A stretch of 64,000 bases of DNA, taken from the NCBI GenBank assembly GCA_030150265.1, contig JASLGG010000025.1, forward strand, positions 154,744-218,743, in the 5' to 3' direction. This document shows positions 41,056 through 49,787 of this stretch, piece after piece (the first letter of the stretch is position 1; each line of letters opens with the position of its first letter). The DNA comes from Protaetiibacter sp. (GTDB lineage Bacteria > Actinomycetota > Actinomycetes > Actinomycetales > Microbacteriaceae). The notes beneath the pieces are model-generated. The model searched no databases, had not been told where the DNA came from, and saw only the letters and a program-made list of their open reading frames with translations. The translations under genes and the position numbers were made by a program.

Positions 41056-42912
41056 GTGCGATTCGTGATCGCGATCGTGCTGTTCGTCACCGCCTTCGTG
41101 TCGATCGGCCTCGGCGTCGCCCAGCGCACCGTCTTCCGTGGTCCCGACCACCTCTCGGCGGCGGTCGACGTGACCGGCGGCGCGCCGTTCGTCGTGATCG
41201 ACGGCGCCACCCTCAACGCGAACCCCGGCGCCCAGCTCGTCGAGGTGTCGGGCGGATCCGGCCCCGTGTTCATGGCGTACGGCCGTACCGATGACGTCGA
41301 CGCCTGGCTCCAGGGCGAGCCGGTCGCGCGCCTCGGCTACGACGCCGAGACCTCGGCGCTCGTGATCGCGCCGAGCCACGACGGCGACGGCACGCCCGCC
41401 CCGAGCCCGTCGCCGAGCACGAGCGCGACGCCGCAGGCCGACGAGACCGCCGCGGCAGACGGCGCGGCGACCGATGCCACCGCGGCCGAGTCCGATCAGC
41501 AGCCGGCGACCGCCGAGACGAGCACCGCCTCGCCGATCGGCAGCGACCTCTGGATCCAGGAGTTCGAGGGCGACGGCACGCTCGTGCGCAAGGTCAACGT
41601 GCCCTCCGACGTCTCCGTGCTCATCGCGGCGGATGGCGTGGGCGCCGCGCCCGCGCACGTCTCGGTGACCTGGCCGCTCGACAACTCCACCCCGTGGTCC
41701 GGCCCGCTCATCGTCGGGGGGATCGGGGCGCTCCTGCTCGGCCTCGCCTCGCTCGTGTGGGCGCTCCTCCACGCTCGCCGTCGCCACGGCCCGCGTCGCA
41801 AGACCCCGCGCATGCCCAAGCCGCCGAGGCCGGCCCAGCTCAAGCCCGCGCCGCGTCGCGCCGCGCTCACCCCGGCGGCCCCCGAGGCGGCCCGTGGCCG
41901 GCGTCGGGCCTTCGTGGCCCTGCCGATGCTGCTCGCGGGTGCGCTCGCGCTCTCCGCGTGCAGCGACGGCGGCGCCGCGCCGGCCGCCGCGCCCGAGGCG
42001 AGCGCGACGCCGACGGTCGAGATCGACCCGCCGGTCGTCACCAAGCAGCAGTTCACCCGCATCGTGGCCCGCACCGTCGAGGCGATCGCGAAGGCGGACG
42101 ACGGACGCGACGCGACGCTCGCCGCGACCCGGCTCGCCGGTCCCGCGCTCGAGCTCCGCACCGCGAACTACACCGCACGCGGTGCCGACTCCGAGATCGC
42201 GGCCGTTCCCGCGGTGCCCGCCGGGGAGATCGGCCTGGTGCTGCCCCAGCAGCAGCACCAGTGGCCTCGCACCGTCTTCGCGGCGGTGTCGGGCGCGGAC
42301 GGCGCCGAGTACGGCTTGATGTTCGTGCAGGAGAGCCCGCGCGAGCAGTACAAGGTGCACTACCTCATCCGCCTGACGCAGTCGATCCCCGAGGTCGCCC
42401 CCATCGATCTCGGCGCGGCGCCCTACGACCCGGACAGCAAGTTCCTCGCCGAGAAGCCCGCCCAGCTCGCGGCGGAGTACGGCGACGTGCTCATCACGGG
42501 CGACAGCTCGCAGTTCGCCGCCCACTTCGACCCGACCGACGACCGGTTGCGCGCGAGCCTCGGCGCCGACTACAAGGCCCAGCGTCGCGCGGAGCTTCCG
42601 AACGCGGTCGTGGACTTCACGAGCGCGGCCGGCTCCGAGGCGCCGCTCGCCCTCGCCACCAACGACACCGGGGCCATCGTGGCCGTCGATCTGCGCGAGA
42701 CCGAGACGGTGACCCCCGCGGAGCAGGGGGCAGCGATCAACCCGAAGGGCGCGGTCAAGGCGCTCTCCGGCAAGACGACCACGACGAAGGGCATCGCCGC
42801 GCAGTACGGCATGCAGGTGCTGTTCTACGTGCCGCCGGCGACCGCGAAGGACGCCAAGGTGCGCGTGCTCGGCTTCACGCAGGGTCTCGTCTCGGCGAGC
42901 GAAGTACCGTAG
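41056..42912 (+). CDS. Membrane protein with internal lipobox (two-domain fusion)
   Basis: The 618-residue protein starts with GTG after GAGAGGAG and a membrane helix (RFVIAIVLFVTAFVSIGLGV). A first extracellular domain is followed by a Pro/Ser/Thr-rich linker (about 115-160) and a second helix near 218-240, then a basic Pro-rich cytoplasmic stretch. Residues 285-302 form a classical lipoprotein signal (ALPMLLAGALALSAC, Cys302) inside the chain, followed by an Ala/Pro linker and a second soluble domain. The second half alone resembles a secreted lipoprotein. No known function. Confidence 0.75.
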   Translation: MRFVIAIVLFVTAFVSIGLGVAQRTVFRGPDHLSAAVDVTGGAPFVVIDGATLNANPGAQLVEVSGGSGPVFMAYGRTDDVDAWLQGEPVARLGYDAETSALVIAPSHDGDGTPAPSPSPSTSATPQADETAAADGAATDATAAESDQQPATAETSTASPIGSDLWIQEFEGDGTLVRKVNVPSDVSVLIAADGVGAAPAHVSVTWPLDNSTPWSGPLIVGGIGALLLGLASLVWALLHARRRHGPRRKTPRMPKPPRPAQLKPAPRRAALTPAAPEAARGRRRAFVALPMLLAGALALSACSDGGAAPAAAPEASATPTVEIDPPVVTKQQFTRIVARTVEAIAKADDGRDATLAATRLAGPALELRTANYTARGADSEIAAVPAVPAGEIGLVLPQQQHQWPRTVFAAVSGADGAEYGLMFVQESPREQYKVHYLIRLTQSIPEVAPIDLGAAPYDPDSKFLAEKPAQLAAEYGDVLITGDSSQFAAHFDPTDDRLRASLGADYKAQRRAELPNAVVDFTSAAGSEAPLALATNDTGAIVAVDLRETETVTPAEQGAAINPKGAVKALSGKTTTTKGIAAQYGMQVLFYVPPATAKDAKVRVLGFTQGLVSASEVP

Positions 42913-42917
42913 TACAC

Positions 42918-43826
42918 GTGACTGATCTGCCTTCCGCGAGCCTGCGCGGCGCCGTCGACCTGTCCGGACTCGTGCGGCGGGCGTCGACGCCCGCCGCGCC
43001 CGCGGCATCCGGTGCCCCGGTGTCGTCGCTCGTGTTCGAGACCTCGGACGCCTCCTTCCAGAGCGTGCTCGAGCTCTCGGCGCGCGTCCCCGTCGTCGTG
43101 GAGATCATCGCTCCGGGGCTGGCCTCGGCGCTCGGGCCCGTCATCGAGTCCTACGGCGGACGGCTCGTGCTGGCCGTCGTCGACGGATCCGCCAACCCGC
43201 AGCTCGCCCAGGCGTTCCAGGTGCGCGAGGTGCCGGCGGTCGCCGCGGTGATCGCGGGGCGACCGGTCAACCTCTTCGTCGGCATCCCCTCGGATGCCGA
43301 GGTGCGTCAGGTGCTCGACGAGCTGCTCCAGCTCGCCGCCGAGAACGGCGTGACCGGCGTCATCCCGGCCGACGACGAGGACGCCCCGGCCGCGGAGCCC
43401 GCGGAGGAGCCCCTTCCGCCGCTCCACCAGGCGGCATACGACGCGATCTCAGAGGGCCGCTACGACGACGCCGTGGCCTCCTATCGCAAGGCGATCGCCG
43501 AGAACCCCCGCGACCAGCTCGCCGTCGCGGGTCTCGCACAGGCGTCGCTGCTGGCACGGCTCTCGGGCACGGAGGCGGCGGCGATCCGGGATGCGGCGGC
43601 AGCCCGTCGCGACGACGTCGATGCCCAGCTCGCCGTCGCCGACCTCGACGTGAGCGGAGGCCATCTCGACGACGCCTTCGGCAGGCTCCTCGAGCTCTTC
43701 GCCGCTGCGCCGCAGGCCGACCGCGACCGCATCCGGGCGCGGCTGCTCGAGTACTTCGAGATCGCGGGCGCCGACGACCCCCGGGTCGGCGAGGCCCGAC
43801 GGCGACTGGCTCTGCTGCTGTACTGA
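42918..43826 (+). CDS. Thioredoxin-fold/TPR protein (CnoX/YbbN-like)
   Basis: The 302-residue protein begins with GTG 5 nt after the previous gene. The N-terminal half has a thioredoxin-like strand pattern (SARVPVVVEIIAPGLASALG, VVDGSANPQLAQAFQVREVPAVAAVIAGRPV), but has no CxxC; the active site is lost. The C-terminal half has TPR-like helices (HQAAYDAISEGRYDDAVASYRKAIAENPRD). This domain order is that of YbbN/CnoX, a chaperone-linked holdase. The downstream gene on the opposite strand is glgB. TACCGT lies 7 nt before the GTG. Confidence 0.88.
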   Translation: MTDLPSASLRGAVDLSGLVRRASTPAAPAASGAPVSSLVFETSDASFQSVLELSARVPVVVEIIAPGLASALGPVIESYGGRLVLAVVDGSANPQLAQAFQVREVPAVAAVIAGRPVNLFVGIPSDAEVRQVLDELLQLAAENGVTGVIPADDEDAPAAEPAEEPLPPLHQAAYDAISEGRYDDAVASYRKAIAENPRDQLAVAGLAQASLLARLSGTEAAAIRDAAAARRDDVDAQLAVADLDVSGGHLDDAFGRLLELFAAAPQADRDRIRARLLEYFEIAGADDPRVGEARRRLALLLY

Positions 43827-43834
43827 AATCTCCT

Positions 43835-43908
43835 GCGCCGCGATAATCCGCGGCGCGGCGCCGCTGTCGGGCACGAGCGCGGTCGCGCCCGACAGCGGGT
43901 GTGCACAC
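43835..43908 (+). repeat. Three-stem 3'-UTR element, copy 3
   Basis: It begins 8 nt after the thioredoxin-fold gene stop. Stem 1 is GCGCCGCG-ATAATC-CGCGGCGC; stem 2 is CCGCTGTCGGGC with GCCCGACAGCGG, still around ACGAGCGCGGTCGC, and the end palindrome is GTGTGCACAC. The stem 2 sequence differs from copies 1 and 2 on both arms in step. Confidence 0.85.
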
Positions 43909-43969
43909 CGCGGTGCCCCTCGCTGGGCGAGGCGCGCGCCGCGGCAGGCGGCACGTGTCTCGACCAGCC

Positions 43970-46141
43970 TCAGCCGACGGGGCGCTCCAGGTAGAGGGCC
44001 GCGAGCGGGGGCAGGGTGAGCTCCACGGAGGCCGGCTGCCCGTGCCAGGGCTCCGCCGTCGCCTCGACGCGTCCGAGGTTGCCGACCCCGGACCCGCCGA
44101 AGCCCGCCGCATCCGTGTTGAGCACCTCGACCCACTCGCCCCGGTGCGGCAGGCCGAGGCGGTACGGACCCACCGGGTTGCCGCCGAAGTTGACCGCGCA
44201 GACGAGCTCGCGCCCGTCGTGCCCGCGCCGCAGGAACGCGACGACGTTCGCGCCCGGGTCGCTCGCGATGCGCTCGAATCCCGCGGGGTCGGCATCCAGC
44301 TCCCAGAGCGCCGGCGTCGCCCGGTAAACCCGGTTGAGCTCGCGCACGAGCTCGGCGAGCCCCTGATGGGCCGGCTGGTCGAGGATCCACCAGTCGAGCC
44401 CGTGCTGCTCCGACCACTCGGAGGGCTGGCCGAACTCGGAGCCCATGAAGAGCAGCTGCTTGCCCGGATGCGCCCACATGAACGCGAGGTAGGCGCGCAC
44501 GTTGGCGAGCTTCTGCCACTGGTCGCCCGGCATCTTGGCGAGCAGCGAGCCCTTGCCGTGCACGACCTCGTCGTGGCTGATCGGCAGCAGGAACGCCTCG
44601 CTGAAGGCGTAGACGAAGGAGAAGTCGATCTGCCCGTGATGGTCGCCGCGCCACATCGGGTCCTCGTGCATGTACTGCAGCGAGTCGTGCATCCAGCCCA
44701 TGTTCCACTTGAGCCCGAAGCCGAGCCCGCCGTCGGAGGTGCGACGCGTGACGCCCGGCCACGAGGTGGACTCCTCGGCGATCATCACGATGCCGGGGTT
44801 GCGCTTGTAGGCGGTCGCGTTCGCCTCCTGCAGGAACGAGATCGCCTCGAGGTTCTCGCGCCCGCCGTGCACATTGGGAACCCACTCGCCCTCCGCGCGC
44901 GAGTAGTCGCGGTAGAGCATGCTCGCGACCGCGTCGACGCGCAGCCCGTCGACGTGGAACTCCTCGAGCCAGTACAGCGCGTTCGCCACGAGGAAGTTGC
45001 GCACCTGCGAGCGGCCGAAGTCGAAGACCAGGGTGCCCCAGTCGGGGTGCTCGCCGATGCGCGGGTCGGAGTGCTCGTAGAGCGGCTCGCCGTCGAAGCG
45101 GGCGAGCGCCCACTCGTCCTTCGGGAAGTGCGCGGGCACCCAGTCCATGATCACGCCGATGCCGGCCTGGTGGAGCCGGTCGACGAGGTGGCGGAGGTCG
45201 TCCGGATGCCCGAAGCGGCTCGTCGGGGCGTAGTAGCCCGTCACCTGGTAGCCCCACGAGCCGCCGTAGGGGTGCTCGGCCAGGGGCAGGAACTCGACGT
45301 GGGTGAAGCCGAGGCGCGTCACGTAGTCGATGAGCTCATCCGCCGCCTCGCGGTAGGAGAGTCCCGGGCGCCAGGAGCCGAGGTGCAGCTCGTAGACGCT
45401 CATGGGCGCCGTGTGGGGGTCGGATGCCGCGCGCCGCGCCATCCAGTCCGCGTCGTCCCACAGGTACTGCGAGTGCCCGATCACCGATCCGGTCGCGGGC
45501 GGAACCTCGGTGTACCGCGCCATCGGGTCGGCCCGCGTGACCCAGGCGCCCGCGCGCGTCAGCAGCTCGAACTTGTAGACGCCTCCGGCGCCGAGCCCCG
45601 GCACGAAGAGCTCCCAGACGCCGTTGTCGTCGAGCCGTCGCATCGCGTGGCCGTGGCCGTCCCAGGAGTTGAAGTCGCCCACCACGCGCACGGCCTGCGC
45701 GTGGGGCGCCCACACCGCGAAGCCGGTGCCGGCGATGCCCTCGTGCTGCTTCACATGGGCGCCGAACACGTGCCAGAGCTGCTCGTGGCGGCCCTCGCCC
45801 CACAGGAACAGGTCGATCTCGCCGACCGACGGCACGAAGCGGTAGGGGTCGTCGGCACGCCACTCGGGCCCGTCCGGGTAGCGGGTCACGAGCTGGTAGG
45901 CCTGCCCGGATCCCGGCGCGTAGCCCTGCCAGAGCCCGTCGGCGACATGCTCGAGGGCGATCTCCGTGCCGTCCGCGCGCACGGCCGTCACCGACTCGGC
46001 GAGCGGCCGCACGGCCCGCACCACCCATCCGCCACCGAGCGGATGCTGCCCCAGCCAGTCGTGCGGACGCGGATGCCGCGCCTCGGCGAGGCTCGCGACG
46101 AGCGCGGCGTCGAGCGGGGGGAGGGCGGAGCGGCCGGGCAT
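43970..46141 (-). CDS. glgB: 1,4-alpha-glucan branching enzyme GlgB
   Basis: GlgB makes alpha-1,6 branches in glycogen. The 723-residue protein has N-terminal carbohydrate-binding modules (up to about residue 230) and the GH13 catalytic core: the Asp nucleophile in HVDGLRVDAVASMLYRDYS, the Glu acid/base in VMIAEESTSWPGVT, and the motif PISHDEVVHGKGS. The start at 46141 follows glgE by one nucleotide, so glgE and glgB form an operon. The C-terminal domain ends LPPLAALYLERPVG. Confidence 0.97.
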   Translation of the reverse strand: MPGRSALPPLDAALVASLAEARHPRPHDWLGQHPLGGGWVVRAVRPLAESVTAVRADGTEIALEHVADGLWQGYAPGSGQAYQLVTRYPDGPEWRADDPYRFVPSVGEIDLFLWGEGRHEQLWHVFGAHVKQHEGIAGTGFAVWAPHAQAVRVVGDFNSWDGHGHAMRRLDDNGVWELFVPGLGAGGVYKFELLTRAGAWVTRADPMARYTEVPPATGSVIGHSQYLWDDADWMARRAASDPHTAPMSVYELHLGSWRPGLSYREAADELIDYVTRLGFTHVEFLPLAEHPYGGSWGYQVTGYYAPTSRFGHPDDLRHLVDRLHQAGIGVIMDWVPAHFPKDEWALARFDGEPLYEHSDPRIGEHPDWGTLVFDFGRSQVRNFLVANALYWLEEFHVDGLRVDAVASMLYRDYSRAEGEWVPNVHGGRENLEAISFLQEANATAYKRNPGIVMIAEESTSWPGVTRRTSDGGLGFGLKWNMGWMHDSLQYMHEDPMWRGDHHGQIDFSFVYAFSEAFLLPISHDEVVHGKGSLLAKMPGDQWQKLANVRAYLAFMWAHPGKQLLFMGSEFGQPSEWSEQHGLDWWILDQPAHQGLAELVRELNRVYRATPALWELDADPAGFERIASDPGANVVAFLRRGHDGRELVCAVNFGGNPVGPYRLGLPHRGEWVEVLNTDAAGFGGSGVGNLGRVEATAEPWHGQPASVELTLPPLAALYLERPVG

Positions 46142-46142
46142 C

Positions 46143-48167
46143 TCAGCGTCCCTTCCGGGCGTCTGCGGGGCGCGACTCCACGGCGAGCACGTGCACGGGC
46201 TCCACGAAGGCGTCGAGCCGCACGTAGTTCGCCCGGCCCCAGGTCCAGCGCTCGCCGGTCACGAGGTCGCGCACGACGAAGGCGTCGTCCGGGCGCATCC
46301 CGAGCGCCTCGAGGTCGAGGTGGACGGTCGTCTCGCGCACCGAGTGCGGGTCGACGTTGGCGACGACGATCACGGTGTCGGGGCGGCCGGTCGGGGTGAA
46401 CGCGCCGTCGAGGTGCTTCGAGTAGACGAGGATCGCGTCGTCGTCCGACCAGTGCAGCCGCAGGTTCCGCAGCTGCGCGAGTGCCGGGTGCGCCCGCCGC
46501 GCCTCGCCCAGCATCGTGAGGTACGGCGCGAGACTGCGCCCGGATGCGGCTGCGGCATCCCAGTCGCGGTCCTTGTACTCGTACTTCTCGTTGTCGATGT
46601 TCTCCTCGGAGCCGGGGCGCGCGACATCCTCGAAGAGCTCGTAGCCCGCGTAGACGCCCCAGCTGGGGGAGGCCGTGGCCGCGATCGCCGCGCGCACCTT
46701 GTAGGCGGCCGGGCCTCCGAACTGGAGGTACTCGGTGAGGATGTCGGGCGTGTTCACGAACAGGTTCGGCCGCAGGTAGTCGGCCGAGGCCCCCGAGATG
46801 TCGGTCAGGAACTCCTCGAGCTCCGCCTTGGTGTTGCGCCAGGTGAAGTAGCTGTAGGACTGGTGGAAGCCGGCGCCCGCGAGCGAGTGCAGCATCGCGG
46901 GGCGCGTGAACGCCTCGGCGAGGAACACGACGTCCGGATGCCGCTCGGCGACCTCGCCGAGCAGCCACTCCCAGAAGTCGAGCGGCTTGGTGTGCGGGTT
47001 GTCGACGCGGAAGATGCGGACGCCGCGCTCGATCCACAGCTCCACGATCCGCAGCACCTCGGCACGGATCCCCGCGGGATCGCGGTCGAAGTTGACGGGG
47101 TAGATGTCCTGGTACTTCTTGGGCGGGTTCTCGGCGTAGGCGATCGAGCCGTCCGGGCGCTGCGTGAACCACTCGGGGTGCTCGGTCACCCAGGGGTGGT
47201 CGGGGGAGGCCTGCAGCGCCAGGTCGAGCGCCACCTCGAGGCCGAGCTTGCCGGCCTGCTGCACGAAGTGGCGGAAGTCGGCGAGGGTGCCGAGGTCGGG
47301 GTGGATGGCGTCGTGCCCGCCCTCGACGGCGCCGATCGCCCACGGGCTGCCGGGGTCGTGGGGGCCCGCGACGGGGGAGTTGTTCGGCCCCTTGCGGTGC
47401 GTGCGTCCGATGGGATGGATGGGCGGCAGGTAGACGACGTCGAACCCCATCGCCGCGACGGCCGGCAGCCGCTTGGCCGCCGTGCGGAAGGTGCCCGAGC
47501 GCCAGCTGCCGTCCTTCAGGCGCACGGCGCCCTCCGAGCGGGGGAAGAGCTCGTACCAGGAGCCCACCGCGGCACGGCTGGTCTCGACGACGAGCTCGAC
47601 CGTCTCCGACTCGGTGACGAGGGAGCGGACGGGGTGGCGTGTCAGCTGCGTCACGAGCCGGCGGTCCGTGGCGACCGCCAGCCGGTCTGCGGCGGGGGCG
47701 GATGCGTCGAGGAACGCCGCCCGCGCATCCGCCGCGATCTTGCCAGGAACCCGCTCGAGCAGCTCGGCGCCCATGGCGAACACGAGCTCGGGGTCGTCGC
47801 CCGCGCCGATCTTGATGGTCGCGGTGTGCAGCCAGCTCGCCCAGTCGTCGGCGAAGGCGCGCACCCGGTAGCGGTGCAGGCCGGCCTGCTCGGAGCGCAC
47901 CTCGGCACGCCAACGGTCGGTGCCGGCGCCGACGAGGCGCATGGGGTGCGCGGTCTCCTGGCCGTCGGGACGGGTGAGCAGGACCTCGGCGCCGATCAGC
48001 CCGTGGCCCTCGCGGAAGACGGTCGCCTCGAACGGCACGACCTCCCCGAGGTAGCTCTTGGCGGGCCAGCGGTTCTCGGGCTGCCGGGGGGCCAGCTGCC
48101 GGATCGGGATGCGGCCGATCCGGGCCGTCCGCTCCCTCGTGGCCGGGGGCGTGTGGTCGGTGGGCAC
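46143..48167 (-). CDS. glgE: Maltosyltransferase GlgE
   Basis: GlgE transfers maltose from maltose-1-phosphate onto alpha-glucan, part of the trehalose to glycogen route. The start is set at GTG 48167 because TACGGT lies 6 nt upstream (leaderless); an upstream ATG at 48278 would add 37 residues. The 674-residue protein has the family N-terminus and GH13 core: KKYQDIYPVNFDRDPAGI, VRIFRVDNPHTKPLDFW (Asp nucleophile), VVFLAEAFTRPAM (Glu acid/base) and GFHQSYSYFTWRNTKAELEE. glgB follows immediately. Confidence 0.96.
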   Translation of the reverse strand: MPTDHTPPATRERTARIGRIPIRQLAPRQPENRWPAKSYLGEVVPFEATVFREGHGLIGAEVLLTRPDGQETAHPMRLVGAGTDRWRAEVRSEQAGLHRYRVRAFADDWASWLHTATIKIGAGDDPELVFAMGAELLERVPGKIAADARAAFLDASAPAADRLAVATDRRLVTQLTRHPVRSLVTESETVELVVETSRAAVGSWYELFPRSEGAVRLKDGSWRSGTFRTAAKRLPAVAAMGFDVVYLPPIHPIGRTHRKGPNNSPVAGPHDPGSPWAIGAVEGGHDAIHPDLGTLADFRHFVQQAGKLGLEVALDLALQASPDHPWVTEHPEWFTQRPDGSIAYAENPPKKYQDIYPVNFDRDPAGIRAEVLRIVELWIERGVRIFRVDNPHTKPLDFWEWLLGEVAERHPDVVFLAEAFTRPAMLHSLAGAGFHQSYSYFTWRNTKAELEEFLTDISGASADYLRPNLFVNTPDILTEYLQFGGPAAYKVRAAIAATASPSWGVYAGYELFEDVARPGSEENIDNEKYEYKDRDWDAAAASGRSLAPYLTMLGEARRAHPALAQLRNLRLHWSDDDAILVYSKHLDGAFTPTGRPDTVIVVANVDPHSVRETTVHLDLEALGMRPDDAFVVRDLVTGERWTWGRANYVRLDAFVEPVHVLAVESRPADARKGR

Positions 48168-48587
48168 GTTCCGACCGTATCGCGTCCGGCGTCGGCGGAG
48201 AGCGGCCGATCCGGTGGGGTGAGCAGACTCATCGGTCTGTCCCCCGGTGGGGAGCTCGGGGTGCTCGCGACATGGCACTGTACCCCGGATGATGAGGCCG
48301 AAACTTGGGCCGAGAGCCTGTCAACTAAGATGATTTCCCTGGTCAGATGAGGTTTGAACATTCAAATGGTGCGCGGGAGACGACCCCCGCACTGGGGCGT
48401 TTTCGTCCCCTTCGTCCGCCATATGGGGGACCGTAAAGTAGTTACCGGGGGATAGGGCCCTGATACACCTGCCAGTTACCCGACTGACGGCCCCACCCCC
48501 GTAACCCGACCGCATCGACGAAGCGCGCGCTCGCACGCGCGCTTCGTCGTGCCCGGGTTTCGCATCATCACTCGAAAGGAACCCGAA
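48168..48587. other. Intergenic stretch between glgE and the SipW cassette
   Basis: This 420-nt stretch has no convincing open frame and a somewhat lower GC part (about 48300-48470). It holds the glgE promoter on the minus strand at its left end and, at its right end, a hairpin and the ribosome binding site GAAAGGA of the first cassette gene. I found no riboswitch I could name. Confidence 0.6.
48516..48549 (+). other. Perfect 14-bp hairpin in the cassette leader
   Basis: CGACGAAGCGCGCG and its exact reverse complement flank a six-base loop (CTCGCA), ending 38 nt upstream of the first SipW-class gene. No T-run follows, so this may stabilise the 5' end of the cassette mRNA or attenuate it, or may terminate a short upstream transcript. 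Confidence 0.6.
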
Positions 48588-49154
48588 ATGAACAAGCTCA
48601 CCAAGGCCGGCATCGCGACCGCCGCGGGCATCGCCCTCCTCATGGGCGGCGCCGGAACCCTCGCCTACTGGAACGACTCGGCCAACCTCACGGGCGGCGA
48701 TATCACCGCGGGCACGCTCAAGATCAACACCCCGGTGCCGGCCGGCACCTGGACCTCCGACAAGACCGGCGCGATCGCCGATATCGCTTCCTACCGCATC
48801 GTGCCCGGCGAGAAACTCACCTATACGACCACCGTCAACATCTCGGTTGTCGGGAACGCGCTCACGACCGTCCAGGCGTCGCTCGGCTCGGCCGCCATCA
48901 CCGCCGTCACCGCCACCGGTCCCCAGCAGGCCGCGAACAACGCGCTCGCCGCCGCACTCGGCTCCTCTGCGGTGCTCACCGTGACCGGCACGGGCGTCAC
49001 CGGCACCGGTCCCTACACGGTCCCGAGCAGCACCAGCAGCCTGACCGTTTCGGCGACCCTCAGCTTCCCGAACGGGGCGGCGGGCGCCGAGAACGGCGCC
49101 AGGGCGGGCCAGGTCAACCTCAGTGGATTCGCGCTGACGCTCTCGCAGCTCTGA
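48588..49154 (+). CDS. SipW-class secreted protein 1 (TasA-like)
   Basis: The 188-residue protein has an alternate-type signal peptide, MNKLTKAGIATAAGIALLMG then GAGTLAYWNDSANLTGG, with the hallmark hydrophobic helix followed by G-x-A-Y-W. Proteins of this kind are cut by SipW-type signal peptidases, and some (TasA, camelysin) form extracellular fibres. The mature part is Thr/Ala/Val-rich beta sequence (ITAGTLKINTPVPAGTW, SNTTV-like repeats) ending NLSGFALTLSQL. It has its own ribosome binding site GAAAGGA. Confidence 0.87.
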   Translation: MNKLTKAGIATAAGIALLMGGAGTLAYWNDSANLTGGDITAGTLKINTPVPAGTWTSDKTGAIADIASYRIVPGEKLTYTTTVNISVVGNALTTVQASLGSAAITAVTATGPQQAANNALAAALGSSAVLTVTGTGVTGTGPYTVPSSTSSLTVSATLSFPNGAAGAENGARAGQVNLSGFALTLSQL

Positions 49155-49187
49155 TCCGAGCCGCCCGTAGCCCCTGGGAGACAGTCG

Positions 49188-49787
49188 ATGATGCGACGTA
49201 CCCGAGCGCCCCGACACCGGAACCATCCGGTGCCGGGGCCTCGGCGTGCCCGCATCCGGGGCCTTCTGGGCGCGAGCGCCGCGACCGCGGCCGCGACCCT
49301 GCTCGCGATCGGCGGTGCGGGCGGCACCTACGCCTACTTCACCGCGGCGGCGACCACGCCGTCCGCCGGCGTGGTCTCGGCGGGCACCGCATCGCTCCAG
49401 ATCACGGCGGGTTCGACGATCTCGCTCACCGGGCTCTACCCCACGGCCGTGAAGTATGCGGCCGTCACGGTGCAGAACACCGGCGACGTCCCCCTGCAGC
49501 TCACCGTCGACTCCCTCACAGGCCCGCCGACGGCGACCGCCTTCTCCAGCTCGCTGAGCGTCGGCGTCGGCATCGCCGGCTCCGCCGCGAACTGCACCAA
49601 CGGCGCGACCGTCTCCAGCTGGACCGGCACCTTCGCCTCCGCTCCCGCGGGCAGCCTCGGCACGACCCTCGCGGCCGGGGCGAGCGCCACCGTGTGCGTG
49701 GCCACGACGATGGCCGCGAACGCCGCGACGGGCGCGCAGAACGCCTCGGCCGGCTACACCCTGACCCTCGGCGGGAGGCAGCCATGA
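49188..49787 (+). CDS. SipW-class secreted protein 2
   Basis: The 199-residue protein has a longer basic N-terminus (RRTRAPRHRNH and onward to RARIRG), then the hydrophobic helix and GGAGGTYAYFTAAATTPSAG, the same G-x-Y-A-Y-F signature as the neighbour. The mature sequence is low-complexity Ala/Ser/Thr/Gly beta, with a Cys pair in ANCTNGAT and VCVATTMAANAATG. It starts ATG at 49188 (or 49191) after a modest ribosome binding site and overlaps the third gene by 4 nt. Confidence 0.85.
   Translation: MMRRTRAPRHRNHPVPGPRRARIRGLLGASAATAAATLLAIGGAGGTYAYFTAAATTPSAGVVSAGTASLQITAGSTISLTGLYPTAVKYAAVTVQNTGDVPLQLTVDSLTGPPTATAFSSSLSVGVGIAGSAANCTNGATVSSWTGTFASAPAGSLGTTLAAGASATVCVATTMAANAATGAQNASAGYTLTLGGRQP

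Noticed and set aside
48168..48278. Longer N-terminus for GlgE from ATG 48278
   Set aside because: A -10 box placed 6 nt before GTG 48167 fits the leaderless pattern, and the extra 37 residues look non-conserved.
48300..48470. Riboswitch in the lower-GC part of the glgE-cassette gap
   Set aside because: I could not match any known aptamer consensus, and no conserved core could be defined from one copy.
48549..48587. Earlier start for the first SipW-class protein (ATG or GTG upstream)
   Set aside because: The extra residues would spoil the signal peptide; ATG 48588 has GAAAGGA and the typical MNKLTKAG start.
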